From Tannerella serpentiformis (lineage in GTDB: Bacteria > Bacteroidota > Bacteroidia > Bacteroidales > Tannerellaceae), in the NCBI RefSeq assembly GCF_003033925.1, contig NZ_CP028365.1, positions 1,798,001 through 1,862,000 on the forward strand: DNA of 64,000 bases. Reading direction: 5' to 3'. Below the pieces are notes generated by a model that was not told the origin of the DNA, searched no databases, and saw only the letters and a list, made by a program, of their open reading frames with translations. Within the stretch, counting starts at the first letter, position 1; the number at the start of each line of letters is the position of its first letter. The position numbers and the translations under genes were made by a program. Below, one piece after another: positions 17,730-26,758 of this stretch.

Positions 17730-17737
17730 TACCTTTG
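17730..17737 (+). promoter_or_regulatory. -7 promoter box (TACCTTTG) for the HxlR gene
   Basis: An exact TAnnTTTG match 25 nt upstream of the ATG at 17763. A TTGG at 17707-17710 could be the -33 element. Confidence 0.55.
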
Positions 17738-17762
17738 TCCGCCCATAGTATCCACCAAACGT

Positions 17763-18113
17763 ATGATCGACATTAAAACGAATTACCCCAATTGTCCCAT
17801 CCGGCATGTCATTAGTCGCTTCGGCGACAAATGGTCTATCCTCGTTCTTTGGACGTTGCACGACTGCCCGGGGGGCGTACTGCGCTTCAGCGAATTGGGC
17901 CGGAGCATGGCCGACTGCTCGCAAAAAATGCTCACAGCGACGCTCAAGAACTTGGAGCGCAGCCGCCTGATTCGTCGTGTGGTTTATCCCGAGGTGCCAC
18001 CCCGGGTAGAGTATTCGCTTACGGAGACTGGGCGCTCGCTTATTCCGGTGCTGGCGACGCTGATCGAGTGGGCCGAGCGACACTTTGACGAGGTGACCGG
18101 CGCGGTGTCGTAA
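17763..18113 (+). CDS. HxlR-family winged-helix transcriptional regulator
   Basis: A 116-residue DNA-binding protein. HVISRFGDKWSILVLWTLHD and RFSELGRSMADCSQKMLTATLKNLE form the winged helix; VEYSLTETGRSLIPVL is the wing. The Cys in NYPNCPIRH is at the position used for thiol or aldehyde sensing in related members. ATG at 17763 is chosen from the family start and the promoter position. It probably controls the divergent NAD(P)-binding gene. Confidence 0.88.
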   Translation: MIDIKTNYPNCPIRHVISRFGDKWSILVLWTLHDCPGGVLRFSELGRSMADCSQKMLTATLKNLERSRLIRRVVYPEVPPRVEYSLTETGRSLIPVLATLIEWAERHFDEVTGAVS

Positions 18114-18153
18114 AACGAACAGCACCGCGGGCTTACCGTCGTCCCGAGGGCAG

Positions 18154-18200
18154 AGAAAAAGGGTATCCCTCTCCAGAAAAGGAGGTGGATACCCTTTTTA
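18154..18200. terminator. Bidirectional intrinsic terminator
   Basis: AAAAAGGGTATCCCTCTCC pairs with GGAGGTGGATACCCTTTTT around a 6-nt loop, with A and T runs at both ends. It separates the HxlR gene from the converging TPM-domain gene. Confidence 0.9.
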
Positions 18201-18235
18201 CGTTTCCGCCAGCAGGAATAGGGCGCGTCGATGGG

Positions 18236-19354
18236 TCAGAAGCGCGAGCTGGCTCCGCCTCCGCCGCTCGAACCGCCGCCCCAGGAGCCTCCGCCCCCGC
18301 CACTGCTTCCGCCGCCAAACGAGAAGCCTCCGCCTAAGCCGCCACCGAACGAGCTGCCGCTGCTTGAGCCGCCGCTCCACCTGTCCGGCGTCCGCTTAAA
18401 GACTTTCTCGACCTTCACCTGTCCGCAATTGCGACAGACATAATGGTAGACCTTGAGTGTGCCGTTCGTTCTCGGCTTCTTGATCGGGTAGCCCTTCTCC
18501 TGATAGAAGCGACCGACAGCGCTGCAGCCTTCGCACCGTATCTGGGGCCTCAATTGTTTCCGGAGAATGAGCTTGAGCAGGAAGTAGAGCAGCGCTATCG
18601 GCGTTTGGCAGAGGAATAGGCCGGAAAAGACCGCGGCGATGTTATGCCCCCAAGCGATCTGCTTAAACTCGGAGAAGTCTTTGACCGTCCGGGCGGCACG
18701 CCACTGTTTGCGGAGCATCCCACCGAAGCCGAGCAGCCCGAGCGCCCACCAGATGGAGCAGACAAAGGCCGCGAGGGTGTTGCTTTTCTTCTCCTCCTCC
18801 GCCTCGAGGGTCGATTCGTTGCTGAGTGCCTTGCGCACCTCCTCGAGGCCAGCCCGGAGTCCTTCGCCATACCGGCCCTCCTTCATGGGCGGGATCATGC
18901 GACGCTTCTGGATCAGCATGCAGAGGCCGTCGGGCAGTTCGCCCTCGAGACCATAGCCGGTCTCGAAAGTGATCTCGCGGAGGTCTTCACGGGTCACGAG
19001 CTGGATCAAGAGGCCACGGTTCGTCTCCTTGTCACCTATGCCCCAGGTGTTGAAAAGTTCGTTGGCAAATTCGCGGGCTGAGCTGTACTTCTCCACGTCA
19101 TAGGCCGGGATGACGACGATGGCGATCTCCACCGAGAGCGAATCGCGGAGCTGACCGAGGCGGCGGTTGAGGGCGGCCTCGTCGTCGTCGGGGATGGCGT
19201 CGTTGGGGTCGGAGACGAAGCGCGTACTGTCGATGAGTTGCACGTTCGGCACGTCTTCCACGCTGTAAACGTCTCTCGTCTGCGCCGATAGGCCGACGGA
19301 GAGCCAGCTCACGATCCAGACAACGAGCCCCTGGTATAGCCTTCTCGCGGTCAT
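18236..19354 (-). CDS. TPM-domain membrane protein (YgcG-like)
   Basis: A 372-residue protein with a signal peptide, a TPM domain (about residues 40-175, with NRRLGQLRDSLSVEIAIVVIPAYD and NRGLLIQLV) and two membrane segments around 200-270. A CxxC...CxxC zinc-ribbon-like stretch follows (CEGCSAVGRF, CRNCGQ). The tail is almost entirely Gly and Ser and ends GGGGASSRF. The TPM plus Gly/Ser-tail layout is typical of the family, whose function is uncertain. It starts 12 nt after lemA, a conserved pair. Confidence 0.85.
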   Translation of the reverse strand: MTARRLYQGLVVWIVSWLSVGLSAQTRDVYSVEDVPNVQLIDSTRFVSDPNDAIPDDDEAALNRRLGQLRDSLSVEIAIVVIPAYDVEKYSSAREFANELFNTWGIGDKETNRGLLIQLVTREDLREITFETGYGLEGELPDGLCMLIQKRRMIPPMKEGRYGEGLRAGLEEVRKALSNESTLEAEEEKKSNTLAAFVCSIWWALGLLGFGGMLRKQWRAARTVKDFSEFKQIAWGHNIAAVFSGLFLCQTPIALLYFLLKLILRKQLRPQIRCEGCSAVGRFYQEKGYPIKKPRTNGTLKVYHYVCRNCGQVKVEKVFKRTPDRWSGGSSSGSSFGGGLGGGFSFGGGSSGGGGGSWGGGSSGGGGASSRF

Positions 19355-19366
19355 CTCTTTGCGGCG

Positions 19367-19981
19367 TTAGAAGCTGACGTTGGGCGCTTTCTCCGACTCC
19401 TTGTCGGCCTCAAAATAGGCGCGGCGTTGGAAGCCAAAGGCTTGCGCAAAGAAGTTGTTGGGGAAGTGGCGGATGTAGCCGTTGTAAACGTTCACCAATT
19501 CGTTGAACCGTTTTCTCTCCACCGCAATGCGGTTTTCGGTTCCCTCGAGCTGGGACTGGAGCATGAGGAAGTTCTCGTTCGCCTTCAGCTCCGGGTAGCT
19601 CTCCGATACCGCCATGAGGCGACCTAAGGCGGAGGAGAGTTCGCCCTGCGCTGCGGAAAAGCGCTTCAGCGCGGCCTCGTCGAGGTGATTGGGGTCGACG
19701 GTGATCTGGGTGGCCTTGGCGCGCGCCTCAATGACGGCGGTGAGCGTAGCCTGCTCGTGTGCCGCATAACCTTTGACCGTGTTGACGAGGTTGGGGATCA
19801 GATCCGCGCGCCGTTGGTACTGGTTTTCGACCTGTCCCCAGGCGCCTTGCACGTTCTCGTCGAGCTGAACCATTCTGTTGTAAGTACCCGCGAAAAAAGC
19901 GTAGAGCCCGATGAGCACTACGGCCACGATGGCGATCCGAAAGGCGGGCTTACGGATGATGGATGAAGATTTTGTTTCCAT
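19367..19981 (-). CDS. lemA: LemA family protein
   Basis: A 204-residue protein with one N-terminal membrane helix (residues 12-30). The coiled LemA domain follows (YNRMVQLDENVQGAWGQVENQYQRR, LIPNLVNTVKGYAAHEQATL). It ends in the family segment FNELVNVYNGYIRHFP and a FGFQRRAYFEAD tail. The role of LemA proteins is not settled. It forms an operon with the TPM-domain gene downstream and has its own promoter at 20024. Confidence 0.92.
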   Translation of the reverse strand: METKSSSIIRKPAFRIAIVAVVLIGLYAFFAGTYNRMVQLDENVQGAWGQVENQYQRRADLIPNLVNTVKGYAAHEQATLTAVIEARAKATQITVDPNHLDEAALKRFSAAQGELSSALGRLMAVSESYPELKANENFLMLQSQLEGTENRIAVERKRFNELVNVYNGYIRHFPNNFFAQAFGFQRRAYFEADKESEKAPNVSF

Positions 19982-20023
19982 TTCTTTAAGCTATTAGTGG
20001 TTGAGATGTTGTTTTATCGGCCT

Positions 20024-20031
20024 CAAAGATA
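20024..20031 (-). promoter_or_regulatory. -7 promoter box (TATCTTTG) for lemA
   Basis: The minus strand reads TATCTTTG, 42 nt upstream of the lemA start. Confidence 0.55.
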
Positions 20032-20090
20032 CACTCTTTGAGACGATTCCCCGCGTCGCGGCCATTCGCTCCGAGCCGCGTGTAGGGGGT

Positions 20091-20148
20091 AAAAAACAAT
20101 CGGCCACTCCCTCCGCCCGATGAGGGGCGGTTTCGGGAGCGACCGATC
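20091..20148 (-). terminator. Intrinsic terminator after the flavodoxin-fold reductase
   Basis: Read on the minus strand, ATCGGTCGCTCCCGAAACCG folds with its partner up to GGCCGAT and is followed by TTGTTTTTT. It lies 40 nt after the stop of the gene at 20188. Confidence 0.75.
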
Positions 20149-20187
20149 CAAATAGGACAAATCAGTACGCTAAGTCTCTATCCCTGT

Positions 20188-20760
20188 TTATTTAGCTGCG
20201 TCGCGGAGCAGGGCCACCAGTCGGGCGGCGTGATCGTCGGCCTTGCGGTCAAACTCCTTGGCCTGTTCCGGATCATTGCGGAACGCATAGGAGAATCCGT
20301 AGGTGATGACCGCCGGATCGACGAGCGTCATGCCGGTCAAGCTGACCGTAGCCTGCGTGGCGGGCATGAGCACGTCTTCCAGTCCGCCGTTGGGTCGGCC
20401 TTCGCGGGCGTAGAACTCGGCCGTGGCGCCGGTGGTGACGGATAGGATGAGCTTTTTACCTTGCAGCGCCTTGCCATTCGTGCCGTGCGAGAAGCCGTGA
20501 GTAAATACCTCTTCCTCCCAGCGCTGCAGCAGCGACGGTTTGGCGTACCAAAAGAGGGGGAATTGCCAGACGATCACGTCGGCGTCGACCACCTTCTTCT
20601 GTTCCGCCGCCGTGTCGATGCGGAAGTCGGGATAATGCTCGCTCAGCGAGTCAATAGTCACTTCAGGCAGCTCTCGCTTCACCACCTCAAGGATGCGACG
20701 GTTCACCACGGAGCCGTGCTGGATGTCGGTATGTCCCGACACGATCAATACTTTCTTCAT
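20188..20760 (-). CDS. NAD(P)H-dependent oxidoreductase, flavodoxin-like fold (KefF/MdaB type)
   Basis: A 190-residue flavoprotein. VIVWQFPLFWYAKPSLLQRW is the FMN-site signature of the family, and the core continues with KKLILSVTTGATAEFY. Such enzymes reduce quinones or electrophiles with NAD(P)H. Its gene is monocistronic and ends at a good terminator. The nearest promoter-like box upstream is at 20989, which would give a long leader. Confidence 0.88.
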   Translation of the reverse strand: MKKVLIVSGHTDIQHGSVVNRRILEVVKRELPEVTIDSLSEHYPDFRIDTAAEQKKVVDADVIVWQFPLFWYAKPSLLQRWEEEVFTHGFSHGTNGKALQGKKLILSVTTGATAEFYAREGRPNGGLEDVLMPATQATVSLTGMTLVDPAVITYGFSYAFRNDPEQAKEFDRKADDHAARLVALLRDAAK

Positions 20761-20988
20761 ACTTGTTTAGTAAATAGTTATGGGGCTTCGCCCCGGTAGT
20801 TATGCGCCTCTGGCGCGGTAGTTAAGCGTAGTCAGAAGGCTACGCCTCGGGTAGGCACGCACCGTCGGCACAGTGATTTCGAACCGCCTCCGAACGGCGC
20901 GAGGGATTGACGCGTCAAGACGTGCATCTTTCGGCCTGATACCTCAAAAAATCGTCGCCGATCACTCTCGGTCGGCCCTTTCTGCCCA

Positions 20989-20996
20989 CAAAAGTA
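20989..20996 (-). promoter_or_regulatory. Possible distal -7 box (TACTTTTG) for the reductase gene
   Basis: Exact TAnnTTTG match on the minus strand, but about 230 nt from the start codon. The stretch between holds short GC-rich inverted repeats such as GGGGCTTCGCCCC and GCGCCTCTGGCGC. Confidence 0.35.
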
Positions 20997-21214
20997 GGCC
21001 GAAGCGTCGTATCCATCGGCGGGTATTCTGTATCCTTATTCTCTTTTATGGTTTACTCGGCAGAATAGGTCTGAACCGTTCGTGCTATATCTTCCGCCTC
21101 CTATCTTTCCGCCAAAAAATCCTTCCTTTTTTCGTTCTTCTTATCAATGAATCTCCCCTTCTCCTAAACGTAATCCCACGCCAACCCTTCAAATCCGATT
21201 TTTCTGCCGGCAGG

Positions 21215-21308
21215 GTAGGGGCGTATTGCATACGCCCTACCAAACGCCCTGCAAAGGGCGTGGGGGTAGACGATAAACGCATATGGGGCGTATGCAATAC
21301 GCCCCTAC
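21215..21308. repeat. 94-bp inverted-repeat element, copy 1
   Basis: The element has perfect 22-bp inverted ends starting GTAGGGGCGTATTGCATACG and an internal CGCCCTGCAAAGGGCG hairpin. It encodes nothing. About 100 bp of following sequence is also repeated after copy 2, so the duplicated unit is about 210 bp. Confidence 0.85.
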
Positions 21309-21424
21309 CTAGGTCCCTATCTGATAACCGATTAAACATGGAGAAATGAAATACGTATTCGTCTCTGATTGTCGGAGACAATAGGTAATACCTACCCAAG
21401 AAAACCTTATCTTTTTCCGGAAAT

Positions 21425-21518
21425 GTAGGGGCGTATTGCATACGCCCTACCAAACGCCCTGCAAAGGGCGAATGGGTAGACGTTGAATCTATATGGGGCG
21501 TATTCAATACGCCCCTAC
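21425..21518. repeat. 94-bp inverted-repeat element, copy 2
   Basis: Same length and layout as the copy at 21215, with the right end changed (GGGGCGTATTCAATACGCCC). The flanking stretch ending in ATGAAATACGTATT is shared with copy 1. Confidence 0.85.
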
Positions 21519-21559
21519 CCGGGTACCTATCTAATAATCGATTATACATGAAGAAATGA

Positions 21560-21976
21560 AATACGTATTAATCTCTCACTGTCCGAGACAATAGGAAACA
21601 CCTATCCAAGGAATCTGCCATTGTCTGAGGCATGGCGAAAAGGGACACGTATTCAGCTCTGATTGTCCGAGACAATGGGAAATACCTGGCCGAGGAATCC
21701 TCGGTTGTCTCTATCCATAATAACCCGCAAGACTTGGGAGTTAACGTTGTCCGAGACAATAGTAACCCTCAATTTTTAGACGGAACGTTCGTCTGCGCGA
21801 TCATAGTTTCGAAAGTTGGGAGTGAACGTTGTCTCAAGCAATCATAGCTCATAAGGTTCGGAGTGAATGTTGCTCAGAAAAATCATAGCTCGCAACGTTA
21901 GGTGTGAATATTGCCTGAGGCAATCGTAGCTCGGTGGGGGTGGAGGTTAACGTTGTCCGTGACAATCAGAGGTGGA
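21560..21976. repeat. 41/42-bp tandem array with ATTGTC-GAGACAAT palindromes (10 units)
   Basis: Core palindromes start at 21578, 21620, 21662, 21704, 21746, 21787, 21828, 21869, 21910 and 21952: spacing 42, 42, 42, 42, 41, 41, 41, 41 and 42 bp. The best copies are ATTGTCCGAGACAAT and ATTGCCTGAGGCAAT, both perfect 6-3-6 palindromes. A further copy lies at 21368 inside the duplicated unit. The array ends 27 bp before the promoter of the gene at 22059. Confidence 0.9.
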
Positions 21977-22002
21977 TGGGCTTGGAAGTGAATAAAAAGC
22001 GT

Positions 22003-22010
22003 TACATTTG
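22003..22010 (+). promoter_or_regulatory. -7 promoter box (TACATTTG) for the AraC-like gene
   Basis: Exact TAnnTTTG match 48 nt upstream of the ATG at 22059, directly after the palindrome array. A TTGG at 21982-21985 may be the -33 element. Confidence 0.6.
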
Positions 22011-22058
22011 CGGAGTGAATGAGGAGGTAAATACGAAAACCATAAACATCCTTAGATA

Positions 22059-22616
22059 ATGGCACGAGAGAGGCTCTACATGCGCCGCTGGAACTACGAG
22101 CGCGATCAGGAAGTCCCCGAAGAAAAGCGACGACGGCGCACGGGTGGACGAACCCTTGCCGTGCGGCCACAGTTTCCGCTGGATGAGATCTATATCACGC
22201 TCTTTTTCGAGCGACGCGTCTACGCGCCTGACGGTACCATCCACTACGAACCCATCCCTCAGCGCGCGGCGGATACAGGCGTAGAGCTGCTCGACGATCT
22301 CCGGCGGATGCTGAGCGAGGGGAAAAGCAACCTGAAGACTTTTGGCGAGGGTTACGGCCTGACGCCCAGCGATGTCAACGGCTTGGTGCTGGCCCTGACC
22401 GGCATGGAGGCCATCACCTTCCGGATAGCCTGGCAGATGCGGAGGGTGGACGAGCTGCTGCGGTACACCGACCTCTCCATCGAGGAGGTGGCCCGACAGA
22501 GCGGCGTGGGATCGACCACCAACCTCTTCTATGCCTGCCACCGCGACTTCCACTGCTCTCCCTCGCAACGCCGTCGCCATTTGCGCCAAGCGAACGACCT
22601 CGGGCGCTACCGATAA
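22059..22616 (+). CDS. AraC-type helix-turn-helix protein
   Basis: A 185-residue basic protein. The C-terminal part MRRVDELLRYTDLSIEEVAR followed by QSGVGSTTNLFYACHRDFHC matches the second helix-turn-helix of AraC regulators, ending SPSQRRRHLR. The N-terminal 90 residues have no recognised sensor domain and start with a basic, Arg-rich stretch. Regulation of the downstream DUF4922-sppA genes or of itself is possible but only inferred. The array of palindromes just upstream is a candidate target. Confidence 0.65.
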   Translation: MARERLYMRRWNYERDQEVPEEKRRRRTGGRTLAVRPQFPLDEIYITLFFERRVYAPDGTIHYEPIPQRAADTGVELLDDLRRMLSEGKSNLKTFGEGYGLTPSDVNGLVLALTGMEAITFRIAWQMRRVDELLRYTDLSIEEVARQSGVGSTTNLFYACHRDFHCSPSQRRRHLRQANDLGRYR

Positions 22617-22690
22617 GCCCCATCCGCACGGCTTTTGGCGCCTCGGTCTAACTTTGATTCACGATTTTTTCCCCCGACCACTTATACAAC

Positions 22691-23626
22691 ATGTCTACAA
22701 CAAACGAACTCTCGGCCCTTGGCGCGGAGGCGCTCTTGGAGCGCGACCTGGCGCATTGGCCCATGGCCCGACAGAACTACGAGGCCCTCAACGACGTACG
22801 CATCCGCACAGTGCGCTTCGGCGCATTCCGCATCGACGTCCAGTTTAACCCGGCTCGCATCGTCTCGTCCGGCGCCCGCACCGACGCGGCCTCCATCAGC
22901 CAGCGCCCCTGCTTCCTCTGCGACGCCAATCGGCCGCCGGAGCAGGACGCCCTGCCCTGCCTCGACGACCGTTACCTGCTCCTGGTCAACCCTTTCCCCA
23001 TCTTCCGCCGCCATTACACCATCGTCGAGCGCACACACACGCCTCAGTCGATCGCCGACGGACGGATGGCCGACTTCCTCGAGCTTGCGCGGCAGCTGAG
23101 CGGACTCACCCTCCTCTACAACGGCCCCAGCTGCGGCGCTTCCGCCCCGGATCACCTCCATTTTCAGGCCGTCACCCGCGGGCAGATGCCCCTCGACACA
23201 GAGGTCGACAGCCTGCACGCCACGCTGCTGATTCGCTCGCCGGAGGCCACCCTCAGCCGCATCCTTGGCTGCCTGCGCCCCCTCTTAGTCATCCGCGCAC
23301 GGACGGCGGAGGCTGCCAAGGCCCTCTTCGGGCGCGTCGTCCGCGCACTGCCCCGGACCTCCCCGGACGAGGAGCCCATGATGAACCTCACGGCCCGCTA
23401 CGAGGCCGGGGAGTGGGTCGTGATCGTCATGCCCCGCCGTCGCCACCGGCCCTGGGAACCCGGCGAGGGCATCCTGACAGCTCCCGGCGCAGCCGACATG
23501 GGCGGCCTCTTCATATCGGTCCGTACCGAGGACTTTGAGGCCACCGACGCCGAGACACTCCGCGCTGTCTACCGTGCCGTTTGCCCCTCGGACGAGGCCA
23601 TCCGAGCTCTCCGATTCGATAAGTAA
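22691..23626 (+). CDS. DUF4922 domain protein (HIT-like, Ap4A-phosphorylase type)
   Basis: A 311-residue protein. PCFLCDANRPPEQ and NPFPIFRRHYTIVERTHTPQ, then GASAPDHLHFQ, resemble the HIT/galactose-1-phosphate uridylyltransferase superfamily, where the HxH motif acts on nucleotide phosphates. In this phylum the family is called DUF4922 and has no defined substrate. It lies 74 nt after the AraC-like gene, so co-transcription is plausible. Confidence 0.75.
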   Translation: MSTTNELSALGAEALLERDLAHWPMARQNYEALNDVRIRTVRFGAFRIDVQFNPARIVSSGARTDAASISQRPCFLCDANRPPEQDALPCLDDRYLLLVNPFPIFRRHYTIVERTHTPQSIADGRMADFLELARQLSGLTLLYNGPSCGASAPDHLHFQAVTRGQMPLDTEVDSLHATLLIRSPEATLSRILGCLRPLLVIRARTAEAAKALFGRVVRALPRTSPDEEPMMNLTARYEAGEWVVIVMPRRRHRPWEPGEGILTAPGAADMGGLFISVRTEDFEATDAETLRAVYRAVCPSDEAIRALRFDK

Positions 23627-23722
23627 ACCATGACTGTGCCATTGGGGCACGCCTCGAGGAGGTATCTCCCGTTGTCTCAGCGGCCAGTTCATATCACGTA
23701 TTAATATCTAACCAATCCAAAT

Positions 23723-25498
23723 ATGAAGCAGTTTTTCAAGATGATGTTTGCGTCGACGCTGGGCTTTATCCTGGCTTCGATCATAGTCAGCGCCATCCTG
23801 TTTGTCACAATGATAGGCATGGTGGCCGGGCTCAGCAAAAGCTCCGCGGCAGCGGTAGGTCCGAAGGCGGGGGAGAGCGTATTCAAGATTACACTGGCGG
23901 GTGAGATCCCCGAGACCACGCCCGAGAGCCCGTTTTCGGCTCTGGTCAGCGGCAACGACGAGGCGCTGTCCATGCACGACCTCGTGGCTGCTATACGCAA
24001 CGCCAAAGAACAGGAGACCGTGAAGGGTATCTACTTAGACCTGGGCGCTTTTTCGAGCGGCGTGGTCACGCTCGATGCCGTACGCCGCGCGCTGGCCGAC
24101 TTTAAGGAGAGTGGTAAGTTCGTCGTCGCCTATGCCGATCGCTATACCCAGGGGGGCTATTACTTAGCCTCCATAGCCGACAAAGTTTTCCTCAATCCCG
24201 AGGGGATGCTCTCGCTGAACGGCCTCTCTTCGCAGACCACCTTCGTCAAAGGGGCGCTGGAAAAAATCGGTGTGGAGATGATGATCTTCCGAGTGGGCAC
24301 CTACAAAGGCGCCGTCGAACAGTTTATGACCGACAAGCTCAGCGACGCCAACAGGGAGCAAATCACGGCCTACCAGCGCACCATCTGGGGCAACATTACC
24401 CGCTCCATCGCCAAGAGCCGCAAGATCACGGCCGACGATGTGAACCGCTTTGCCGACGAAGGCGGCGCCCTGCTCGACGCCCGTAAGGCGGTGGCGTACA
24501 AACTCGTCGACGAACTGAAATATCGCCGCGAGGTGGAGCAGTACCTCATGGATCGCGCCGGCCAGAAGGGCGACAAGCTGAAGGCAACCAGCGTTGCTGC
24601 GCTCAAGGGCGCCAAGAAGAAGGAGAAGGAATATCGCAACAAGATCGCCGTGGTCTATGCCGAGGGCGAAATCGTGGAAAGCCTGCCCGGGGGCTTCAGT
24701 GCCGGCGAGGCAGCCATCACGGAGCGCCTCAATGACGACTTGAAGAAGCTGGAGGGCGACGACGACGTGAAGGCCGTCGTGCTCCGCGTCAACTCGCCCG
24801 GCGGCAGCGCCTACGTTTCCGAACAGATCTGGAAGACAGTGAGCGATCTGAAGAAAAAAAAGCCGGTCATCGTCTCGATGGGCAGCGTCGCAGCTTCGGG
24901 GGGCTATTACATCTCCGCCTGCGCCAGTAAGATCGTGGCAGAGCCGAACACCATCACCGGCTCCATCGGCATCTTCGGTATTTTCCCCAATGCCACGGGC
25001 CTCTATAAGAAGGTGGCCCTGACGACCGACGTGGTCAAGACGAACCGTTACGCAGATATGCTGGATCCTTCGCGTCCCATGACCGAGGACGAGAAAGCGC
25101 TCATGCAGGCCTTCGTTAACCGGGGGTACGAAACCTTCCTCACCCGCTGCGCCGACGGACGGGGCAAGAGCAAAACCGACATCGACTCGATCGCTCAGGG
25201 ACGCGTCTGGACGGGGGAACAAGCCCTCAAGATCGGTCTCGTGGATGAGCTGGGGGGACTCGAGCGCGCCATTGAATTAGCCGGAGAGCAGGCCAAGATC
25301 ATCAACTATAACGTGATCGAGGTGACCTCCAAGAGCGACTTCCTGCGCGATCTGCTCGAAAAACAGGTGGGGCGCATCAAGATGTCTATCCTGAAGGATG
25401 CCCTCGGCGAGGACTACGAATATGTCAAGGCCCTCCGCACGGCCCATCCGACCTACGGCGTGCAAGCGCGCATGCTTTACACGCCCAATAATCTCTGA
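23723..25498 (+). CDS. sppA: Signal peptide peptidase SppA, 67K type
   Basis: A 591-residue membrane serine protease that degrades leftover signal peptides. A single N-terminal helix (residues 8-36) anchors two tandem ClpP-like domains. The catalytic lysine is K154 in YYLASIADK and the nucleophile S392 in GSVAASGGYYIS. The N-terminal domain supplies the lysine and the C-terminal domain the serine, as in the E. coli enzyme. The gene is 9 nt before lpxK. Confidence 0.95.
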   Translation: MKQFFKMMFASTLGFILASIIVSAILFVTMIGMVAGLSKSSAAAVGPKAGESVFKITLAGEIPETTPESPFSALVSGNDEALSMHDLVAAIRNAKEQETVKGIYLDLGAFSSGVVTLDAVRRALADFKESGKFVVAYADRYTQGGYYLASIADKVFLNPEGMLSLNGLSSQTTFVKGALEKIGVEMMIFRVGTYKGAVEQFMTDKLSDANREQITAYQRTIWGNITRSIAKSRKITADDVNRFADEGGALLDARKAVAYKLVDELKYRREVEQYLMDRAGQKGDKLKATSVAALKGAKKKEKEYRNKIAVVYAEGEIVESLPGGFSAGEAAITERLNDDLKKLEGDDDVKAVVLRVNSPGGSAYVSEQIWKTVSDLKKKKPVIVSMGSVAASGGYYISACASKIVAEPNTITGSIGIFGIFPNATGLYKKVALTTDVVKTNRYADMLDPSRPMTEDEKALMQAFVNRGYETFLTRCADGRGKSKTDIDSIAQGRVWTGEQALKIGLVDELGGLERAIELAGEQAKIINYNVIEVTSKSDFLRDLLEKQVGRIKMSILKDALGEDYEYVKALRTAHPTYGVQARMLYTPNNL

Positions 25499-25507
25499 CA
25501 CAACCCG

Positions 25508-26614
25508 ATGAAATCAAACAAAACAAACAAGCAATACCCCGTAGCATGGCCCTTAGCGCTGTGCTACGGGTTGGGCGTGCGCCTGCGTAACCTCTGCTTT
25601 GGTCTGGGGATCCTTCCCTCGGAGACCTACCCGATAGCCGTCATCAGCGTCGGCAATCTCTCGGCCGGGGGGGCGGGAAAGACGCCGCTCGTGGAATATC
25701 TCGTCCGCCTGCTCTCGCCGCGCTATCGTGTGGCGGTGCTCAGCCGGGGGTACCGAAGGAAAACGAAGGGCTACGTTTTGGCCAGCGCCTCGAGCACGGC
25801 GCGAGAGATCGGCGACGAGCCCAGCCAGATCAAGCGCAAATACCCATCCGTCACCGTGGCCGTCGATGGCCACCGTCGGCGGGGCATGCGTCGCCTCCTG
25901 GCCCTGCCTGAGGCGGAGCGGCCGCAGGTGGTCGTACTCGACGACGCTTTTCAGCACCGCTACGTCCGCCCCTCGCTCTCCATTTTAGTCACCGATAGCC
26001 ACCGCCTCTTCACCCGCGACCGTCTGCTGCCCGTGGGTACCCTCCGCGAGCCCCGCTCCGGTGTCCGCCGTGCCGATATGGTGGTGGTCACCAAGTGTGA
26101 TCCCGCCATGAAGCCCATTGAGAGTCGGATCATCGAGGATGAGCTGCGGATCGACATCAGTCGCCCGCGCTTCTTCACCTCCATCGCTTACCGGCGGCTC
26201 GAGGGCGTCTGGCCCGAGGAGTGCCCCGCCCGCGAACTGTCGTCTTTGGGGGCCGACACAGACGTGCTGCTCATCGCTGGCATCGCCGACCCGTCCCCCC
26301 TGATCGAAGAGCTCCGCCGGCACACCGAGCAGGTGGTCGCCCTGACCTTCCCCGACCATCACACGTTCCATCGCACGGACATCGACAAGATCCGCGTCGC
26401 CCTCAAGAAGCAACGGCCAGAGACCCTCATCCTCTGCACCGAAAAGGACGCCGAGCGGCTGCGCACGACGCCCCTCTTCCCCGCTGAGTGGCACGCCCGC
26501 ACCTATGCCCTGCCGATAGAGGCCACGTTTCTCTTCGGCGCCTCGTCACGCTTCGATGAATTTGTCATCCGCCACGTAGAAACCATAGAGAAGAGCCATA
26601 TCCTTAGGCGGTAA
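25508..26614 (+). CDS. lpxK: Tetraacyldisaccharide 4'-kinase LpxK
   Basis: Phosphorylates the lipid A disaccharide at the 4' position. The 368-residue protein has the P-loop SAGGAGKTP at residues 52-60 and the motifs SRGYRRKTKGY, DDAFQHRYVRP and ADMVVVTKCD. It lies apart from lpxA/C/D, directly behind sppA, an arrangement common in Bacteroidota. Confidence 0.95.
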   Translation: MKSNKTNKQYPVAWPLALCYGLGVRLRNLCFGLGILPSETYPIAVISVGNLSAGGAGKTPLVEYLVRLLSPRYRVAVLSRGYRRKTKGYVLASASSTAREIGDEPSQIKRKYPSVTVAVDGHRRRGMRRLLALPEAERPQVVVLDDAFQHRYVRPSLSILVTDSHRLFTRDRLLPVGTLREPRSGVRRADMVVVTKCDPAMKPIESRIIEDELRIDISRPRFFTSIAYRRLEGVWPEECPARELSSLGADTDVLLIAGIADPSPLIEELRRHTEQVVALTFPDHHTFHRTDIDKIRVALKKQRPETLILCTEKDAERLRTTPLFPAEWHARTYALPIEATFLFGASSRFDEFVIRHVETIEKSHILRR

Positions 26615-26758
26615 CGCACAAAATGGAGAGCAAGCGGGGCAACACGCCCAGTCTGCGCTGAATTTTTTAGAGGGTACTTCGTCGTGTCTCTCGTTGCGTC
26701 GCTCGTTTTTCCGTCCCCTTAGTACCATTCATTTTTAGCTTCTTATTTTTTGTCTCAC

